Shown here: positions 17,438 to 27,312 of the stretch, piece by piece | Layout of the letters: every line of letters starts with the position of its first letter | How positions within the stretch are numbered: the stretch's first letter is position 1 | Source of the DNA: Deinococcales bacterium | GTDB taxonomy: Bacteria; Deinococcota; Deinococci; Deinococcales; JAAFIG01 | NCBI GenBank assembly: GCA_025352125.1 | Contig: JANXTZ010000027.1 | Coordinates: forward strand, 1 to 50,750 | Direction: 5' to 3' | DNA: 50,750 bases | Translations under genes and position numbers: made by a program | The notes under the pieces: model-generated | What the model saw: the letters and a program-made list of their open reading frames with translations, nothing else | Databases searched by the model: none | Told to the model about the DNA's origin: nothing

Positions 17438-18751
17438 TTAAATCATCTTTAATGCTATTAACTTACCAGAAAAGCGCATCAAAGTAATATTTTTAAACTC
17501 AATTATATTTTTTATGTAATCAAATTCATTTAAACCAGCTAATTTAATAGAATATTCTTTAGCTCGTTTTTTAAAGTTAAAAACAAGTACAGAATTATTC
17601 TCGTAGAAAAAGTAAATTAACTCATTATCCGAATAAACACTGCGAATTTTTAAGTCTGGATACTTTCCTGAAAATAAAACTTTAGCCGATTCAAGTCCAA
17701 ATACCTCTCCAGAACCAGTCTCAACAACTAAAGCATCCGTACCCGATTGCACCAATCTCAATTCATCGCGTCCCAGACCCTCATAACGAGCTTCTGATCT
17801 GATAGGTAAATCAATAAACGAAAAGCGCTCAATAGTTGAAGCATAACCACCCGAAAGATATACCCAAAGTTTTTTGTTGATAACAAGAAAATAATAACCA
17901 GAACTTCGATCTTGAGCACCTGGAAGTTTACTTGCTTCAAGTTTTGGATCAGCTTCTTTTACAATAACGGTGTCCGTGCTTAACTTTTTACCATCGATAA
18001 TATTGAGTTTTGATAACTTAAAATTAAGATCACCAGCAACGTAAGGAAGATTGGATACCTTTGCTACATATATAAGTTTTGATTCTATGAAAATTGGATC
18101 TCCTAAACTACTCCAAATAATTCTACCATTACTTGCATCAATAGCAATGGTCATATACGAAGGTACTAATCCAAAAAAAACTGCTTTACAAACAATCACT
18201 CCATTAGATTGAAATAGTGGTGTAAATTTGTCAGGAATAACTTGAATTGGTTTATTCGTTGTTTTGGTAATCCAAAGCTGTTTTCCAGTTTTGATGTCAT
18301 GAGCGCTTATGTCACCATGACTGGCAATAACAACGTTATTAAGAATCGTAATTTCTGTCACTCGACCAGAAGTGTTAACCGACCAAAGAATTTTCCCAGA
18401 TTTAGTATCGAGAGCAAGAAGTTTGTTTTCAGCGATACTTGTAAATAAGCGATTCCCTTCGATACGGATTGAACCCTGAAATGCACCTTTCTTTAGCCAT
18501 GAGGTTTTTCCAGTTAACGTATTTACTGCATGAAGAGAACCGTTATACACAAAATGCGTTGTATTTTCACCAATTGAAGTTGTTAGACTTGTGTCAGGAA
18601 AGCTAGATTCATCGCGGTCTATTTGGGATTGCCATAGGACTTGTGGTACGAGTTCAGCCGCTCGAGCCTCAAAACCGAAACGGTACTGCCCTTCAAACAT
18701 TGCGAGCAAAGCGATCATTCCCAAAATAATTGCAAAAGAATTTTTTTTCAT
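17438..18751 (-). CDS. PQQ-like beta-propeller exported protein (copy 2)
   Basis: A protein of about 437 residues. The start at 18751 (MKKNSFAIILGMIALLAMF) gives a signal peptide or N-terminal anchor and has TACGAT 6 nt upstream; the 18790 ATG has no signal. Propeller blades read SLHAVNTLTGKTSWL, LLALDTKSGKILW and DISAHDIKTGKQLW. It is similar in length and blade layout to the next gene downstream, with a 100-nt gap to that gene's chosen start, so the pair looks like a tandem duplication. AT-rich, with only a few CTCGAG sites, unlike the rest of the window. Function unknown. Confidence 0.75.
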   Translation of the reverse strand: MKKNSFAIILGMIALLAMFEGQYRFGFEARAAELVPQVLWQSQIDRDESSFPDTSLTTSIGENTTHFVYNGSLHAVNTLTGKTSWLKKGAFQGSIRIEGNRLFTSIAENKLLALDTKSGKILWSVNTSGRVTEITILNNVVIASHGDISAHDIKTGKQLWITKTTNKPIQVIPDKFTPLFQSNGVIVCKAVFFGLVPSYMTIAIDASNGRIIWSSLGDPIFIESKLIYVAKVSNLPYVAGDLNFKLSKLNIIDGKKLSTDTVIVKEADPKLEASKLPGAQDRSSGYYFLVINKKLWVYLSGGYASTIERFSFIDLPIRSEARYEGLGRDELRLVQSGTDALVVETGSGEVFGLESAKVLFSGKYPDLKIRSVYSDNELIYFFYENNSVLVFNFKKRAKEYSIKLAGLNEFDYIKNIIEFKNITLMRFSGKLIALKMI

Positions 18752-19110
18752 CCTCAAATCGTACCCCTGAAAATATGAACCTTCACTCATGAAACATATG
18801 CAGGCATTGCATCTCGGGCTTTCTTACGCACAAAAACAAACCTTGAACACTGGAGTGACCCGAGTTGCTCAAAGTTCTCATTGCAAGCTTTACAACAGTA
18901 AATGTTTTAGGTCAATGTAAAACCAGCACGAAACAAACCAGACTCGAGCGCAAATACAAGCAATGCGTGTTGGGTAAAGTAAAATCTTTTAGTGGTGATT
19001 TTCTGACTACCGCTCAAGCAGCCAGACCTTCAAAAAATAAGTTCCAGATTTTTTGTCAAGCGAAAAACCCGCGCGAGCCTTTCACCGAATGCGGTATGCT
19101 TCCTGACAGC
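18752..19110. other. Divergent intergenic region
   Basis: This holds the minus-strand -10 TACGAT at 18758-18763 for the propeller gene and a plus-strand TATGCT at 19095-19100, ten bases before the ABC ATPase start. An open frame runs through from 18865 into the ATPase, but its translation has no family resemblance, so I treat it as noncoding. Confidence 0.45.
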
Positions 19111-20082
19111 ATGACTTCAACACCTGCCAGTGCCCCGCCCTCAACCGCCATCGTTCCTGCGGTGAGCGCCATCAATCTGGGCAAGAAATACGGGAAAATC
19201 CCTGTGCTCGAGGGCGTGAATTTCAACGTCTTGCCAGGGCAAGTGTACGCGCTTGCCGGTCCGAACGGTGCGGGCAAAACCACGTTGATTCGCTTAATAA
19301 CAGGCTTGTCGTTTCCAACCAGTGGCAAGGTGCTCTTAAACGGCGAGGACGTTCATACGGGTGGACCTCGGGTGCGACGTTTCATGGGTGCGGTGGTCGA
19401 AGCCCCAGCCGCCTTTTACCCACATTTGACGGGGCGCGAGAACCTCGAGGCTCATGCGCGACTGGCGGGTGGGGTTGGCATTGGCAACGACGGTGTGCTG
19501 TTCAAACTTGACAGTGCTCGGGTGCGAGAGGTTTTGACGCTGACCGAACTCTTGCGAATGCAGGACCGCAAAGTCGGCGAGTACAGCCTTGGGCAGCGTC
19601 AACGCCTCGGTCTGGCGGGCGCGATCCTGGCAAATCCAAAAGTCTTGATTCTGGACGAACCCACCAGCGGACTCGACCCGCTCGGCATTGGTCTGATTCA
19701 TCGCATCCTCTCGAGCATGGCGTCCAGCGGCACGGCGACCATCCTGAGCACGCACCACTTGCGCGAAGTCTCGAGTTATGCCCACAAGGTCTGCATTCTG
19801 GGCGGTGGCAGGTTGCTCGAGGAAGTTGACCTCAGCACCCGTCAAAGCGCCTACAGATTTCGTGTGGACGACCCCGCCAAAGCAGCCGCCGCCCTCAGCA
19901 CGCAACCGTTTGTCACCAGGGCGTATGCCCGTCCGCCGTACACCATCGCACATCTGGAGGGTGAAATGCACGCCCCCGCCGCGATTCGGGTGTTGGCGCT
20001 CGAGGGCGTGCGAATTTTTGAAGCTGCGCCAGATTTGTTTGATTTGTACGAGTACTACCGTGAACGCGTGGAGAGATCATGA
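19111..20082 (+). CDS. ABC transporter ATP-binding protein
   Basis: A 323-residue ABC ATPase: Walker [11 protein letters not shown]-loop region GAVVEAP, signature [14 protein letters not shown], Walker [15 protein letters not shown]-loop STHH. The C-terminal 90 residues form the small domain seen in CcmA/NatA-type exporters. The start is chosen at 19111 because homology begins just after it; ATG 19096 is an alternative and the much longer frame from 18865 is unsupported. The stop overlaps the permease start (ATGA), so the two proteins are probably made together. Substrate unknown. Confidence 0.9.
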   Translation: MTSTPASAPPSTAIVPAVSAINLGKKYGKIPVLEGVNFNVLPGQVYALAGPNGAGKTTLIRLITGLSFPTSGKVLLNGEDVHTGGPRVRRFMGAVVEAPAAFYPHLTGRENLEAHARLAGGVGIGNDGVLFKLDSARVREVLTLTELLRMQDRKVGEYSLGQRQRLGLAGAILANPKVLILDEPTSGLDPLGIGLIHRILSSMASSGTATILSTHHLREVSSYAHKVCILGGGRLLEEVDLSTRQSAYRFRVDDPAKAAAALSTQPFVTRAYARPPYTIAHLEGEMHAPAAIRVLALEGVRIFEAAPDLFDLYEYYRERVERS

Positions 20083-20909
20083 CACAAGCAAACATCAAAC
20101 TCCCTGGTTCCGGCTACGGGTTGTTGCAACTCGAGTTTCGCAAATTGATCGGTTTTCGCAGCGTGCGCCTTGGTTTGATCGTGGCGTTTTTTATTCCAAT
20201 CTTGCTGATTTTTGCGCCCGATGATGGCTTGTCGCAAGTCGTCGGCGCGAATTTGATTCTGGTGTCAGGCTGGCAAGTTCCAGGCTTGACGCTGTTTATC
20301 GTCATGCCCTTCTTGCTGCCCTTGCTGGTCGCCGTGACCTGTGCCGAAATTGTCGGCGGTGAGGTCGCCTGGGGAACGCTCGCACCCTTGTTGCTGCGCC
20401 CAGTCTCGAGAACCCGCATTGCCCTCTCGAAACTGCTCGTCGCCGTGCTCTATCCGCTCATGCTGCTGCTGGTGACATTACTCAGCAGCCTATTGATTGG
20501 CGGGCTTCGTTTTGGTTTCGGCAGTTTTTTTGGTGGCACGGGACTCAGTGAGGGTGGCTTCAACGGCATCGGCAACCTCGAGCCTCTGACCGCCTTGTTT
20601 GAACTCACCCGAGCCTACCTGATTGCCGGTTTGGTGCTCGCGCCGATAGCAGGTTTGGGCATCGTTTTTGGCATTTTGTACATGAACACCGCCGCCGCCG
20701 CGCTTGCCAGCGTTGCCAGCATTATTTTGATGCGCCTTTTAGCGGTCTTCACCTGGCTCAAACCGCTGCTCTTGACCGAGCATCTGGATGCCTATTCGCC
20801 AGTTCGCACCAGCCATTTTAAAATCGAGCAATCTTTAATTTTGCTCTTGATGTACACCATCGCCTGCGCTGTGGCATCCGTGGCACTCTTTGAACGCAAA
20901 GATTTATAA
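20079..20909 (+). CDS. ABC transporter permease (ABC-2 type)
   Basis: A 276-residue membrane protein with about six hydrophobic segments, matching the ABC-2 permease layout: a cytoplasmic N-terminus ([20 protein letters not shown]), TM1, an extracytoplasmic loop, then the conserved [20 protein letters not shown] coupling helix. Translation starts inside the ATPase stop codon. It overlaps the convergent hemL end by 6 bp. Likely exports a small molecule, lipid or peptide, or confers resistance. Confidence 0.88.
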   Translation: MTQANIKLPGSGYGLLQLEFRKLIGFRSVRLGLIVAFFIPILLIFAPDDGLSQVVGANLILVSGWQVPGLTLFIVMPFLLPLLVAVTCAEIVGGEVAWGTLAPLLLRPVSRTRIALSKLLVAVLYPLMLLLVTLLSSLLIGGLRFGFGSFFGGTGLSEGGFNGIGNLEPLTALFELTRAYLIAGLVLAPIAGLGIVFGILYMNTAAAALASVASIILMRLLAVFTWLKPLLLTEHLDAYSPVRTSHFKIEQSLILLLMYTIACAVASVALFERKDL

Positions 20910-22223
20910 CCCTGCCGCAACAACCGCAAATGCCTCTCGAGCTGCATTCAAAGTCATCTCGAGATCGGTCTGATCGTGCTCGCTCGAAATAAAAGCCGCC
21001 TCAAACTGGCTGGGTGGAAGGTACACGCCGCGCTCGAGCATGGCGTTAAAAAATAGTTTGAAGGCTTCGGTATCAGACTTCACCGCATCATTGTACGTGG
21101 TCACATTTCCAGCCTGGAAGAATGCGGTCAGCATCGAACCAACGCGGTTGACCATCAATGGCACACCAGCCTCGAGCGCCGCAATTTCCAAACCCATTTG
21201 CAGTTTTTGCCCGTACACCTCGAGTTGCGCATACGGTGGGTTCTTCTCGAGTTCGGTCAATGTGGCGATGCCTGCCGCCATTGCCAGTGGATTGCCCGAG
21301 AGCGTGCCAGCCTGGTAAACAGGACCGCTGGGCGCAACAAAGTCCATGATGTTTGCCGATCCGCCGTAAGCCCCGACAGGCAGCCCACCGCCAATAATTT
21401 TGCCCCAGCAAACAATGTCAGGCTCGAGTTTCAAAAGTTGGGTCGCGCCACCTGGTGAGAGTCTGAAACCCGTCATGACCTCATCGGCAATCAGAAGTGT
21501 AGCGTTGATTTTGCAAAGTTCATGCAAGCTTGTCAAGAATGCTGGCGTCGGCTCGAGCAATCCCGCATTGCCCACCACGGGTTCAAAAATCACGGCGGCA
21601 ATCTGCTCTGGAAAATCTTTGAACAGTTGCTCGAGTGTTTCAGGCACGTTGTAATCGGCGACCAAAGTCAAACTGGCAAATTCGGCTGGTACGCCAGCGC
21701 TACTGGGTGCACTGTTGCTCGAGCCACCGCTTGCGGTCAACATTCCCGAACCCGCCTGCACCAACAAGCCATCGGAATGCCCGTGATAATTCCCACGAAA
21801 TTTCACGATGTACTTGCGGTTTGTGACTCCTCTCGCAAGGCGCAACGCACTCATGGTGGCTTCGGTCCCACTCGAGACGAATCTCACGCGTTCGCAACTT
21901 GGATAGGCTTTTAACACCAGCTCGGCAAGTTCGATCTCGCGCTTGGTCGGCGCTCCAAAGCTCGTTCCATCCTCAAGCGTCAGCCGAATCGCCTCAGCGA
22001 CTTTGGGGTGCGCGTGACCCAGAATCATTGGACCCCACGAACCGATGTAATCCACGAATTCGTTGCCGTCCTCGTCCCACATCCTCGAGCCTTTGGCTTT
22101 GGCAATAAACCTGGGCACGCCGCCAACCGCGCCGAAAGCCCGCACGGGTGAATTCACGCCGCCAGGAATAACTTGCTGGGCGCGCCTGAAAAGTTGACTG
22201 GATTGGGTTGTTCTCGAGTTCAT
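20904..22223 (-). CDS. hemL: Glutamate-1-semialdehyde 2,1-aminomutase
   Basis: A 439-residue PLP enzyme converting glutamate-1-semialdehyde to 5-aminolevulinate, step two of the C5 haem pathway. Family landmarks: NSPVRAFGAVGG, SSGTEATMSALRLARG, FRGNYHGHSDG, LLIADEVMTGFR and the PLP-binding Lys in GKIIGGGLPVGAYGG. The start at 22223 has TAAGGT 7 nt upstream and TTGTCA 18 bp before that; the frame upstream to 22271 lies in the promoter. It diverges from hemA, the preceding step, so one intergenic region controls both. Confidence 0.97.
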   Translation of the reverse strand: MNSRTTQSSQLFRRAQQVIPGGVNSPVRAFGAVGGVPRFIAKAKGSRMWDEDGNEFVDYIGSWGPMILGHAHPKVAEAIRLTLEDGTSFGAPTKREIELAELVLKAYPSCERVRFVSSGTEATMSALRLARGVTNRKYIVKFRGNYHGHSDGLLVQAGSGMLTASGGSSNSAPSSAGVPAEFASLTLVADYNVPETLEQLFKDFPEQIAAVIFEPVVGNAGLLEPTPAFLTSLHELCKINATLLIADEVMTGFRLSPGGATQLLKLEPDIVCWGKIIGGGLPVGAYGGSANIMDFVAPSGPVYQAGTLSGNPLAMAAGIATLTELEKNPPYAQLEVYGQKLQMGLEIAALEAGVPLMVNRVGSMLTAFFQAGNVTTYNDAVKSDTEAFKLFFNAMLERGVYLPPSQFEAAFISSEHDQTDLEMTLNAAREAFAVVAAGL

Positions 22224-22230
22224 GGCGCGA

Positions 22231-22260
22231 ACCTTACAACCCAAGTTCACTTGATGACAA
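22231..22260 (-). promoter_or_regulatory. hemL promoter in the hemL-hemA divergent region
   Basis: Minus strand: TTGTCA (22255-22260), 18-bp spacer, TAAGGT (22231-22236), 7 nt to the hemL ATG. Facing it, the hemA side contains a TGACAC direct repeat near 22308-22325, of unknown meaning. Confidence 0.55.
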
Positions 22261-22360
22261 GAGGCAACCAAACTCTGCTCGAGCGCAGCGAGGCATTAAG
22301 TTTCATGCTGACACTTCTGTGACACTCCTCATTGCGTTTTGTTGCAACATGGGCAACGGA

Positions 22361-23560
22361 ATGGAACGACTGGCACTGATTGGGGTTTCTGGACGACGGG
22401 GCGGCAGCGAAACGCTGGCGGCATGGACCCAAATGCTGTCCGCAATCCTCGAGCGACCACTGCCAGCAGGGGTGCTCGAGTTGGTCAGCTTGCAAACCTG
22501 CAACCGTTGCGAGTTGGTTTTAGCGCTGGATGACGCGACAAACTTCGAGCGAATTCGTCAGCATTTTTCGGAACATGACACTCGAGGTTATGCCTTTTTG
22601 GGCGATGCGGCGCTCGAGCATTTGTGCCGTGTGGCGGCGTCGCTCGATTCGCTTAACCCTGGCGAGGATCAGATCATGAATCAAGTGCGGGTCGCGTTTG
22701 AAACGGCGCGAAAGGCTGGACGTGTGGGTTCGACCACCAGCTTTGCTTTCAATACCGCCCTGCGCATCGCCAAACGGGTGCGCCGTGAGGTTGCACTCGC
22801 GCCAGCCAACACAAGTTTATTCAGTCTTGCCAGACCGACACTCGAGAGACTGCCAAAAAATTCCAAGGTTGCCATTTTGGGTGCTGGTGAAATGGGCGCG
22901 TTGGTGGCAAGAAGTTTAGCCGATTCTGGGTTTGAATTGATTGTGGTGAATCGCAATCTCGAGCGAGGTGAGAATCTCGCCGCAAGTGTGAAAGCCAGAG
23001 CGATGACTTTAACCGATTTCTTGAGTGGTGGATTGCAAGCGAACGCCATTGTTTGCGCCACGGGTGCTGAAAACATCATCAATGCGGCGTTCCTCGAGAC
23101 TCAAAAAAACCTTGAAATTTTGGTCGATTTGGGCTTGCCGCACAACGTCAATCCACTTGACGCTCGAGCTGCAAAAATACGATTGATTGACCTGACGCAA
23201 TTGCAAAAACTGGGCGATGCGCGACGTGAAAAATTACAAGTTCTTTTGGCGCAAGCCGAAATGATTGTTGCCCAAGAACTCGAGCTTGCACTGGGCGAAT
23301 TTGCCGAGCGCTCCTTGGGTGCGGCGATTACGCAATTGCGTGATGTTTATATTGATACGATTGAACGCACGGTGGGCGATCTGCTCGCACCCGAAGATGT
23401 CACGCGGTTGGCGCACCGTTTCGCGCACATTCCGGTCAAGGGCTTGCGTGGTTTGGCTCGAGCGCACGGTTTGGAAATGGCGTACTCTTTTCTGGATCAC
23501 GTGGGGTTGACTCGAGCGCAGCCTCAAATTTTAGAAGATCAGGTGATGGTCGGTGCCTAA
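22361..23560 (+). CDS. hemA: Glutamyl-tRNA reductase
   Basis: A 399-residue NADPH-dependent reductase making glutamate-1-semialdehyde from Glu-tRNA, the first committed step. The catalytic Cys is in LQTCNRCELV, an NADP-binding GAGEMGALVARSL sits mid-protein and a C-terminal dimerisation helix follows. The start at 22361 places the protein correctly at MERLALIGVS; the frame open from 22208 overlaps the hemL promoter and is not coding. First gene of the ten-gene haem run; its end overlaps hemC by 8 bp. Confidence 0.96.
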   Translation: MERLALIGVSGRRGGSETLAAWTQMLSAILERPLPAGVLELVSLQTCNRCELVLALDDATNFERIRQHFSEHDTRGYAFLGDAALEHLCRVAASLDSLNPGEDQIMNQVRVAFETARKAGRVGSTTSFAFNTALRIAKRVRREVALAPANTSLFSLARPTLERLPKNSKVAILGAGEMGALVARSLADSGFELIVVNRNLERGENLAASVKARAMTLTDFLSGGLQANAIVCATGAENIINAAFLETQKNLEILVDLGLPHNVNPLDARAAKIRLIDLTQLQKLGDARREKLQVLLAQAEMIVAQELELALGEFAERSLGAAITQLRDVYIDTIERTVGDLLAPEDVTRLAHRFAHIPVKGLRGLARAHGLEMAYSFLDHVGLTRAQPQILEDQVMVGA

Positions 23561-24443
23561 GATTCGGATTGCAACCAGGGGCAGCGCACTGGCATTGTGG
23601 CAAGCCAATTGGGTTCGGGTTCAACTCGAACCGTATCAGGTCGAGGTCGAGCTGAAAATCATTGAAACCCAAGGCGACCGCGAATCGGCGGCTTTTCGCA
23701 ACATGCTTGGGCAGGGGTTTTTTACCAAAGCGGTGCAAGAGGCGGTGCTCGAAGGAAACGCCGATATTGCCGTGCATTCCTTAAAAGATTTACCCAGTGC
23801 CCTCACGCCAGGCTTGACCATTGCCGCCATTCCCGAACGCGAAGACGCTCGAGAGGTGTTGCTGATGTTGCCAAAAGCGTTTGACGCCAGTGCTCCGAAC
23901 CTGCCCGTGCGTTTGGGGGCAACCGTTGGAACAAGCGCGGTGCGCCGCCAAGCCCAACTCAATACCTTGCGTCCTGACCTCGAGCTTCGTGAATTGCGCG
24001 GCAACGTTCCAACCAGGGTCGACAAATTGCGGCGTGGTGATTATGCCGCGATTGTGCTCGCGGCGGCGGGCTTGAAACGTCTCAATTTGGATTTGAGCGA
24101 TTTAAAAGTTTTGACGCTCGAGTCTGAAGTTTTTGTTCCCGCCCCAGGGCAGGGCGCGTTGGCGCTCGAGTGTCGCAGCGATGATGCCCAAACCCTAAGT
24201 TTACTCGGCGCATTGGATCATGTTGAGGCTCGAGAAGCCGTGCAAACCGAACGTGGTTTGATGGCGCGGCTCGAGGGTGGTTGCCAGTTGGCACTCGGCG
24301 CGAGCGCCACTCACCTCGGGTCTGGCGTGTCGTTGCTGGCTTGGTACGGCGGGCGTTTTTACAAGGCGCACGGCTCGAGCGAAACCGTGATCGCACAAAT
24401 TTACGGTGAAATCATGCGAGAGCAAATGTTGGTGAAATCATGA
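23553..24443 (+). CDS. hemC: Hydroxymethylbilane synthase (porphobilinogen deaminase)
   Basis: A 296-residue enzyme joining four porphobilinogens into hydroxymethylbilane. GTG start, overlapping hemA. Landmarks: IRIATRGSALALWQA, VHSLKDLP, LRGNVPTRVDKLR, and the dipyrromethane-cofactor Cys in LEGGCQLALGA. The stop overlaps hemD by four bases. Confidence 0.97.
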   Translation: MPKIRIATRGSALALWQANWVRVQLEPYQVEVELKIIETQGDRESAAFRNMLGQGFFTKAVQEAVLEGNADIAVHSLKDLPSALTPGLTIAAIPEREDAREVLLMLPKAFDASAPNLPVRLGATVGTSAVRRQAQLNTLRPDLELRELRGNVPTRVDKLRRGDYAAIVLAAAGLKRLNLDLSDLKVLTLESEVFVPAPGQGALALECRSDDAQTLSLLGALDHVEAREAVQTERGLMARLEGGCQLALGASATHLGSGVSLLAWYGGRFYKAHGSSETVIAQIYGEIMREQMLVKS

Positions 24444-25132
24444 ACGTGGTCTTGACGCATTCCAACAACCGATTTGAAAATTTACAAACCATTCTCGAGC
24501 AACGCGGTTTTTCGGTGGTGCATCACCCACTGATTCGCACGCAAGCCGTTCCAAACCTCAACCTCGAGCCGATTTTGGACTGCGAATGGTGGTTGTTCAC
24601 CAGTGTCGCGGCGGTGGAAGCGTTGAATGTTAGCGGTGTGCTGTCAGGTCGTAAGGTCGCGGCGGTGGGTGTTGCCACGGCGCAGGCGCTGCGCCGAACA
24701 CAAGCCGATGTCGCTTTCATGGCAGTCGGTGGCAACAGTCAAAGTTTCGCCAAGGAATTCCTCGCGCACAAACCCAGTTCACCAATTGCGGTCATCGGCG
24801 GCGATCATTCTCTCATGACTTTATCCAATTATATACGTGCGGCAAATCTCGAGGTTCGGTTTCTCGAGGCGTATCGCACGTTCTCAAATTCCTGGGATTA
24901 TTTTATAAATTGTGAACATCACGCCATCGTCTTGATGAGTCCGAGCGCGGTCAATGTGATTCCCGACCATGTGGCGCGAGCCGCCGATTTGGTGGCGCTG
25001 GGTCAAACCACGGCTGACAGCATTCTGGCTCGAGGCTGGACGTGCGTGGTGGCGCAAAAACCCGAGATGGCTGCGGTGATCGAGGTCTTGGAAGCGTTGA
25101 AAGACAGGAGAGGCAATGCACGATTTAACTGA
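24440..25132 (+). CDS. hemD: Uroporphyrinogen-III synthase
   Basis: A 230-residue protein that closes and inverts the D ring of hydroxymethylbilane. HemD sequences are poorly conserved; the call rests on position between hemC and hemB plus family features: WWLFTSVAAVEALN (usually FTSxNAV), VAAVGVATAQALR, AVIGGDHS and a late LVALGQTTADSI. It starts at an ATGA overlap and its last 17 bp overlap hemB. Confidence 0.9.
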   Translation: MNVVLTHSNNRFENLQTILEQRGFSVVHHPLIRTQAVPNLNLEPILDCEWWLFTSVAAVEALNVSGVLSGRKVAAVGVATAQALRRTQADVAFMAVGGNSQSFAKEFLAHKPSSPIAVIGGDHSLMTLSNYIRAANLEVRFLEAYRTFSNSWDYFINCEHHAIVLMSPSAVNVIPDHVARAADLVALGQTTADSILARGWTCVVAQKPEMAAVIEVLEALKDRRGNARFN

Positions 25133-26150
25133 ACGACCAGCCATTTTGCTCGCATCGCTCGAACTTCCGAGCCGTCCAAGACGGTTGCGCTCGAGTGCGG
25201 CGTTGCGCGAATCTGTGGCGCAAACAATTTTGCGCCCACAAGATTTTATCGCGCCATTTTTTGTTGTTCCTGGCTCAAAAACCATTCAACCCATTCACGC
25301 GCTGCCAGGAATCTCGAGGTTCAGCGTTGACGAATTCTTGGTTCAACTCGAGCGGGCTGTGAATTTGGGTGTGCGGTCTTTCGTGATTTTCGGCGTGCTG
25401 CCGCAAACTCAAAAAGACGCCAATGCAAACAGCGCCAGCGACCCAAACTCGGTCATTCCCAGCGCGATTCGTGCAGCTCGAGCGGCGTTCGGCAACGACA
25501 TTGTGCTTTATTCCGATGTTTGCCTGTGCACCCACACCGACCACGGGCATTGCGGGTTGCTGCGTGAAACGATCCGTGGCGTTGTGATCGACAACGACTC
25601 GAGTTTGGTGCGGCTGGCGGACATGGCGCTGACCCATGCCGAGGCGGGTGTGGATTTTGTTGCGCCGTCGGACATGATGGACGGACGCATTGGGTACATC
25701 CGCAAGGCGCTGGACTTGAGCGGATTGACCGACGTTGGAATTCTGTCCTACGCCGTGAAATACGCCAGCGCCTTTTACGGTCCGTTCCGCGAGGCGGCGG
25801 GCAGTGCGCCAAGTTTCGGTGATCGCAGTTCGTATCAAATGGATTACAGAAATACTTCTGATGCCTTGCGCGAGGCAACACTCGACGAGCGTGAGGGTGC
25901 AGACATGCTGATGGTCAAACCCGCGCTGCCGTACTTGGACGTAATCGCCAGGGTCAATGCCCAGACCAATTTGCCCGTCGTGGCGTACAACGTCTCGGGC
26001 GAGTACGCGATGCTCAAAGCCGCCGCCAGCGTTGGCGCACTTGATGAAGCCAAAGCCGTGCGCGAGGCATTGACCGGCATCAAACGCGCCGGCGCGAGTT
26101 TGATCATTTCCTACCATGCGCTCGAGGCAATCGAAAAAGGTTGGCTCTGA
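25116..26150 (+). CDS. hemB: Porphobilinogen synthase (ALA dehydratase), zinc type
   Basis: A 344-residue enzyme condensing two 5-aminolevulinates. DVCLCTHTDHGHCG carries the three cysteines that bind catalytic Zn, so this is the zinc-dependent class and not the Mg/Asp class. Schiff-base lysines lie in the ILSYAVKYASAFYGPFR and MLMVKPALPYLD segments. GGAGAGG precedes the ATG at 25116, inside hemD. The kinase gene starts one base after its stop. Confidence 0.97.
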   Translation: MHDLTERPAILLASLELPSRPRRLRSSAALRESVAQTILRPQDFIAPFFVVPGSKTIQPIHALPGISRFSVDEFLVQLERAVNLGVRSFVIFGVLPQTQKDANANSASDPNSVIPSAIRAARAAFGNDIVLYSDVCLCTHTDHGHCGLLRETIRGVVIDNDSSLVRLADMALTHAEAGVDFVAPSDMMDGRIGYIRKALDLSGLTDVGILSYAVKYASAFYGPFREAAGSAPSFGDRSSYQMDYRNTSDALREATLDEREGADMLMVKPALPYLDVIARVNAQTNLPVVAYNVSGEYAMLKAAASVGALDEAKAVREALTGIKRAGASLIISYHALEAIEKGWL

Positions 26151-26151
26151 G

Positions 26152-27312
26152 ATGAAATCGCGCCTTCCACGCAGCAGCTACACCTCGCAACTCTGGCGCT
26201 CGAGGTGGCGTGCCCGGATTGCTTTCGTGGTGATTGTGGTGTTTTTGGTCTTGCAACTCGGTTGGTGGTTGGTGTTCCAAAAAAATTACATCGAACAAGC
26301 AATGCTGCAAACCACGGTCACCTGGACCAGGGAAGCCCAAATGCTGCAAATGCTTTTGGAAAAAACTCCAGCCCAAGAACGCGCCAAATTGCGTCAATCC
26401 TTGCAACTCGAGTATCCGCAATTGGATTTGAACGCGAGCCTGGTGCAGGTCAACCTCGAGAATGCGGCAGCGTACAGGCACAAGCAAACAGGATATTTAC
26501 GAATGTTTGCCTTTGAGGGACCTTTTTTTGTGCTGGTGATTCTGGGTGGTTTATGGATCATTGCGCTCAGTTTGCGCAGTGAACGCGAACTCAAACGCCG
26601 TCAAGAAAACTTTCTGATGGCTGCCACCCACGAGTTTCGCACGCCCATCACGACCTTGCGCCTTTTAATTGAAACATCCATGTACCGCGAATTGAACCGC
26701 GAAAAACAACTCGAGTACCTTTCGCGCATGGAACTCGAGTTGAGGCGACTTCAAGATTCTTCCGAGCGCGTGCTGGCAACCGCAAGGCTCGAGCAGGGAA
26801 TTCATCCCAAAGAAATTGGAATATCTGATTTGAACGCGGTGGTCAGTTCGCAATTGCAATCCCTGCAATCAGGACTTGAAGCTCGAGGCGCAAAGATCAA
26901 ACTCGAGCGTGCGGATTCGGTGCTGCCCGTCATGATGGATGCCAGCGCTTTTGGGATCGTGCTCTCAAATTTGCTCGACAATGCGGTAAAATACAGCCAG
27001 AACGATGAAAAACCAATCACCATCAAACTTGGCGTGATTCAAAATCAGGCGTTTGTTTCAGTACAAGACCAAGGCGTGGGCATTGACCCTTTTGAGGTCC
27101 CGAATATTTTTGACCAGTTTTACCGCGTTGGCAGCGAATTGACACGCGTGTCCCGAGGTTTGGGGCTTGGATTGTACCTGGTGAAATCAATCACCGAATT
27201 GATGGGTGGACGGGTGCAATGCGAACCACTGACCCAAGGCACACGTTTTACGGTGCGCTTTCCGATGCAAGCCCAAACCGCACCCGCCAAAATCTTGCAG
27301 AGAAGCCTATGA
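26152..27312 (+). CDS. Sensor histidine kinase inside the haem operon
   Basis: A 386-residue HisKA/HATPase kinase. TM helices at about 23-42 and 120-141 enclose an extracytoplasmic region of about 77 residues with no known sensor domain, then a phosphoacceptor H160 in MAATHEFRTP, N box NLLDNAVKYS, and glycine boxes DQGVGIDPF and GLGLGLYL. The ATG lies one base after the hemB stop and its TGA overlaps the response-regulator ATG, so the pair is made with the haem enzymes. The signal is unknown; haem or a porphyrin precursor is a reasonable guess from context. The extracytoplasmic segment has one His (H110) and no Cys. Confidence 0.92.
   Translation: MKSRLPRSSYTSQLWRSRWRARIAFVVIVVFLVLQLGWWLVFQKNYIEQAMLQTTVTWTREAQMLQMLLEKTPAQERAKLRQSLQLEYPQLDLNASLVQVNLENAAAYRHKQTGYLRMFAFEGPFFVLVILGGLWIIALSLRSERELKRRQENFLMAATHEFRTPITTLRLLIETSMYRELNREKQLEYLSRMELELRRLQDSSERVLATARLEQGIHPKEIGISDLNAVVSSQLQSLQSGLEARGAKIKLERADSVLPVMMDASAFGIVLSNLLDNAVKYSQNDEKPITIKLGVIQNQAFVSVQDQGVGIDPFEVPNIFDQFYRVGSELTRVSRGLGLGLYLVKSITELMGGRVQCEPLTQGTRFTVRFPMQAQTAPAKILQRSL

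Noticed and set aside
18865..19110. N-terminal extension of the ABC ATPase
   Set aside because: No ribosome site or homology before 19111; the added residues look like translated promoter DNA.
25275..26117. 280-residue minus-strand frame
   Set aside because: Antisense to hemB, which has all its zinc and Schiff-base motifs.
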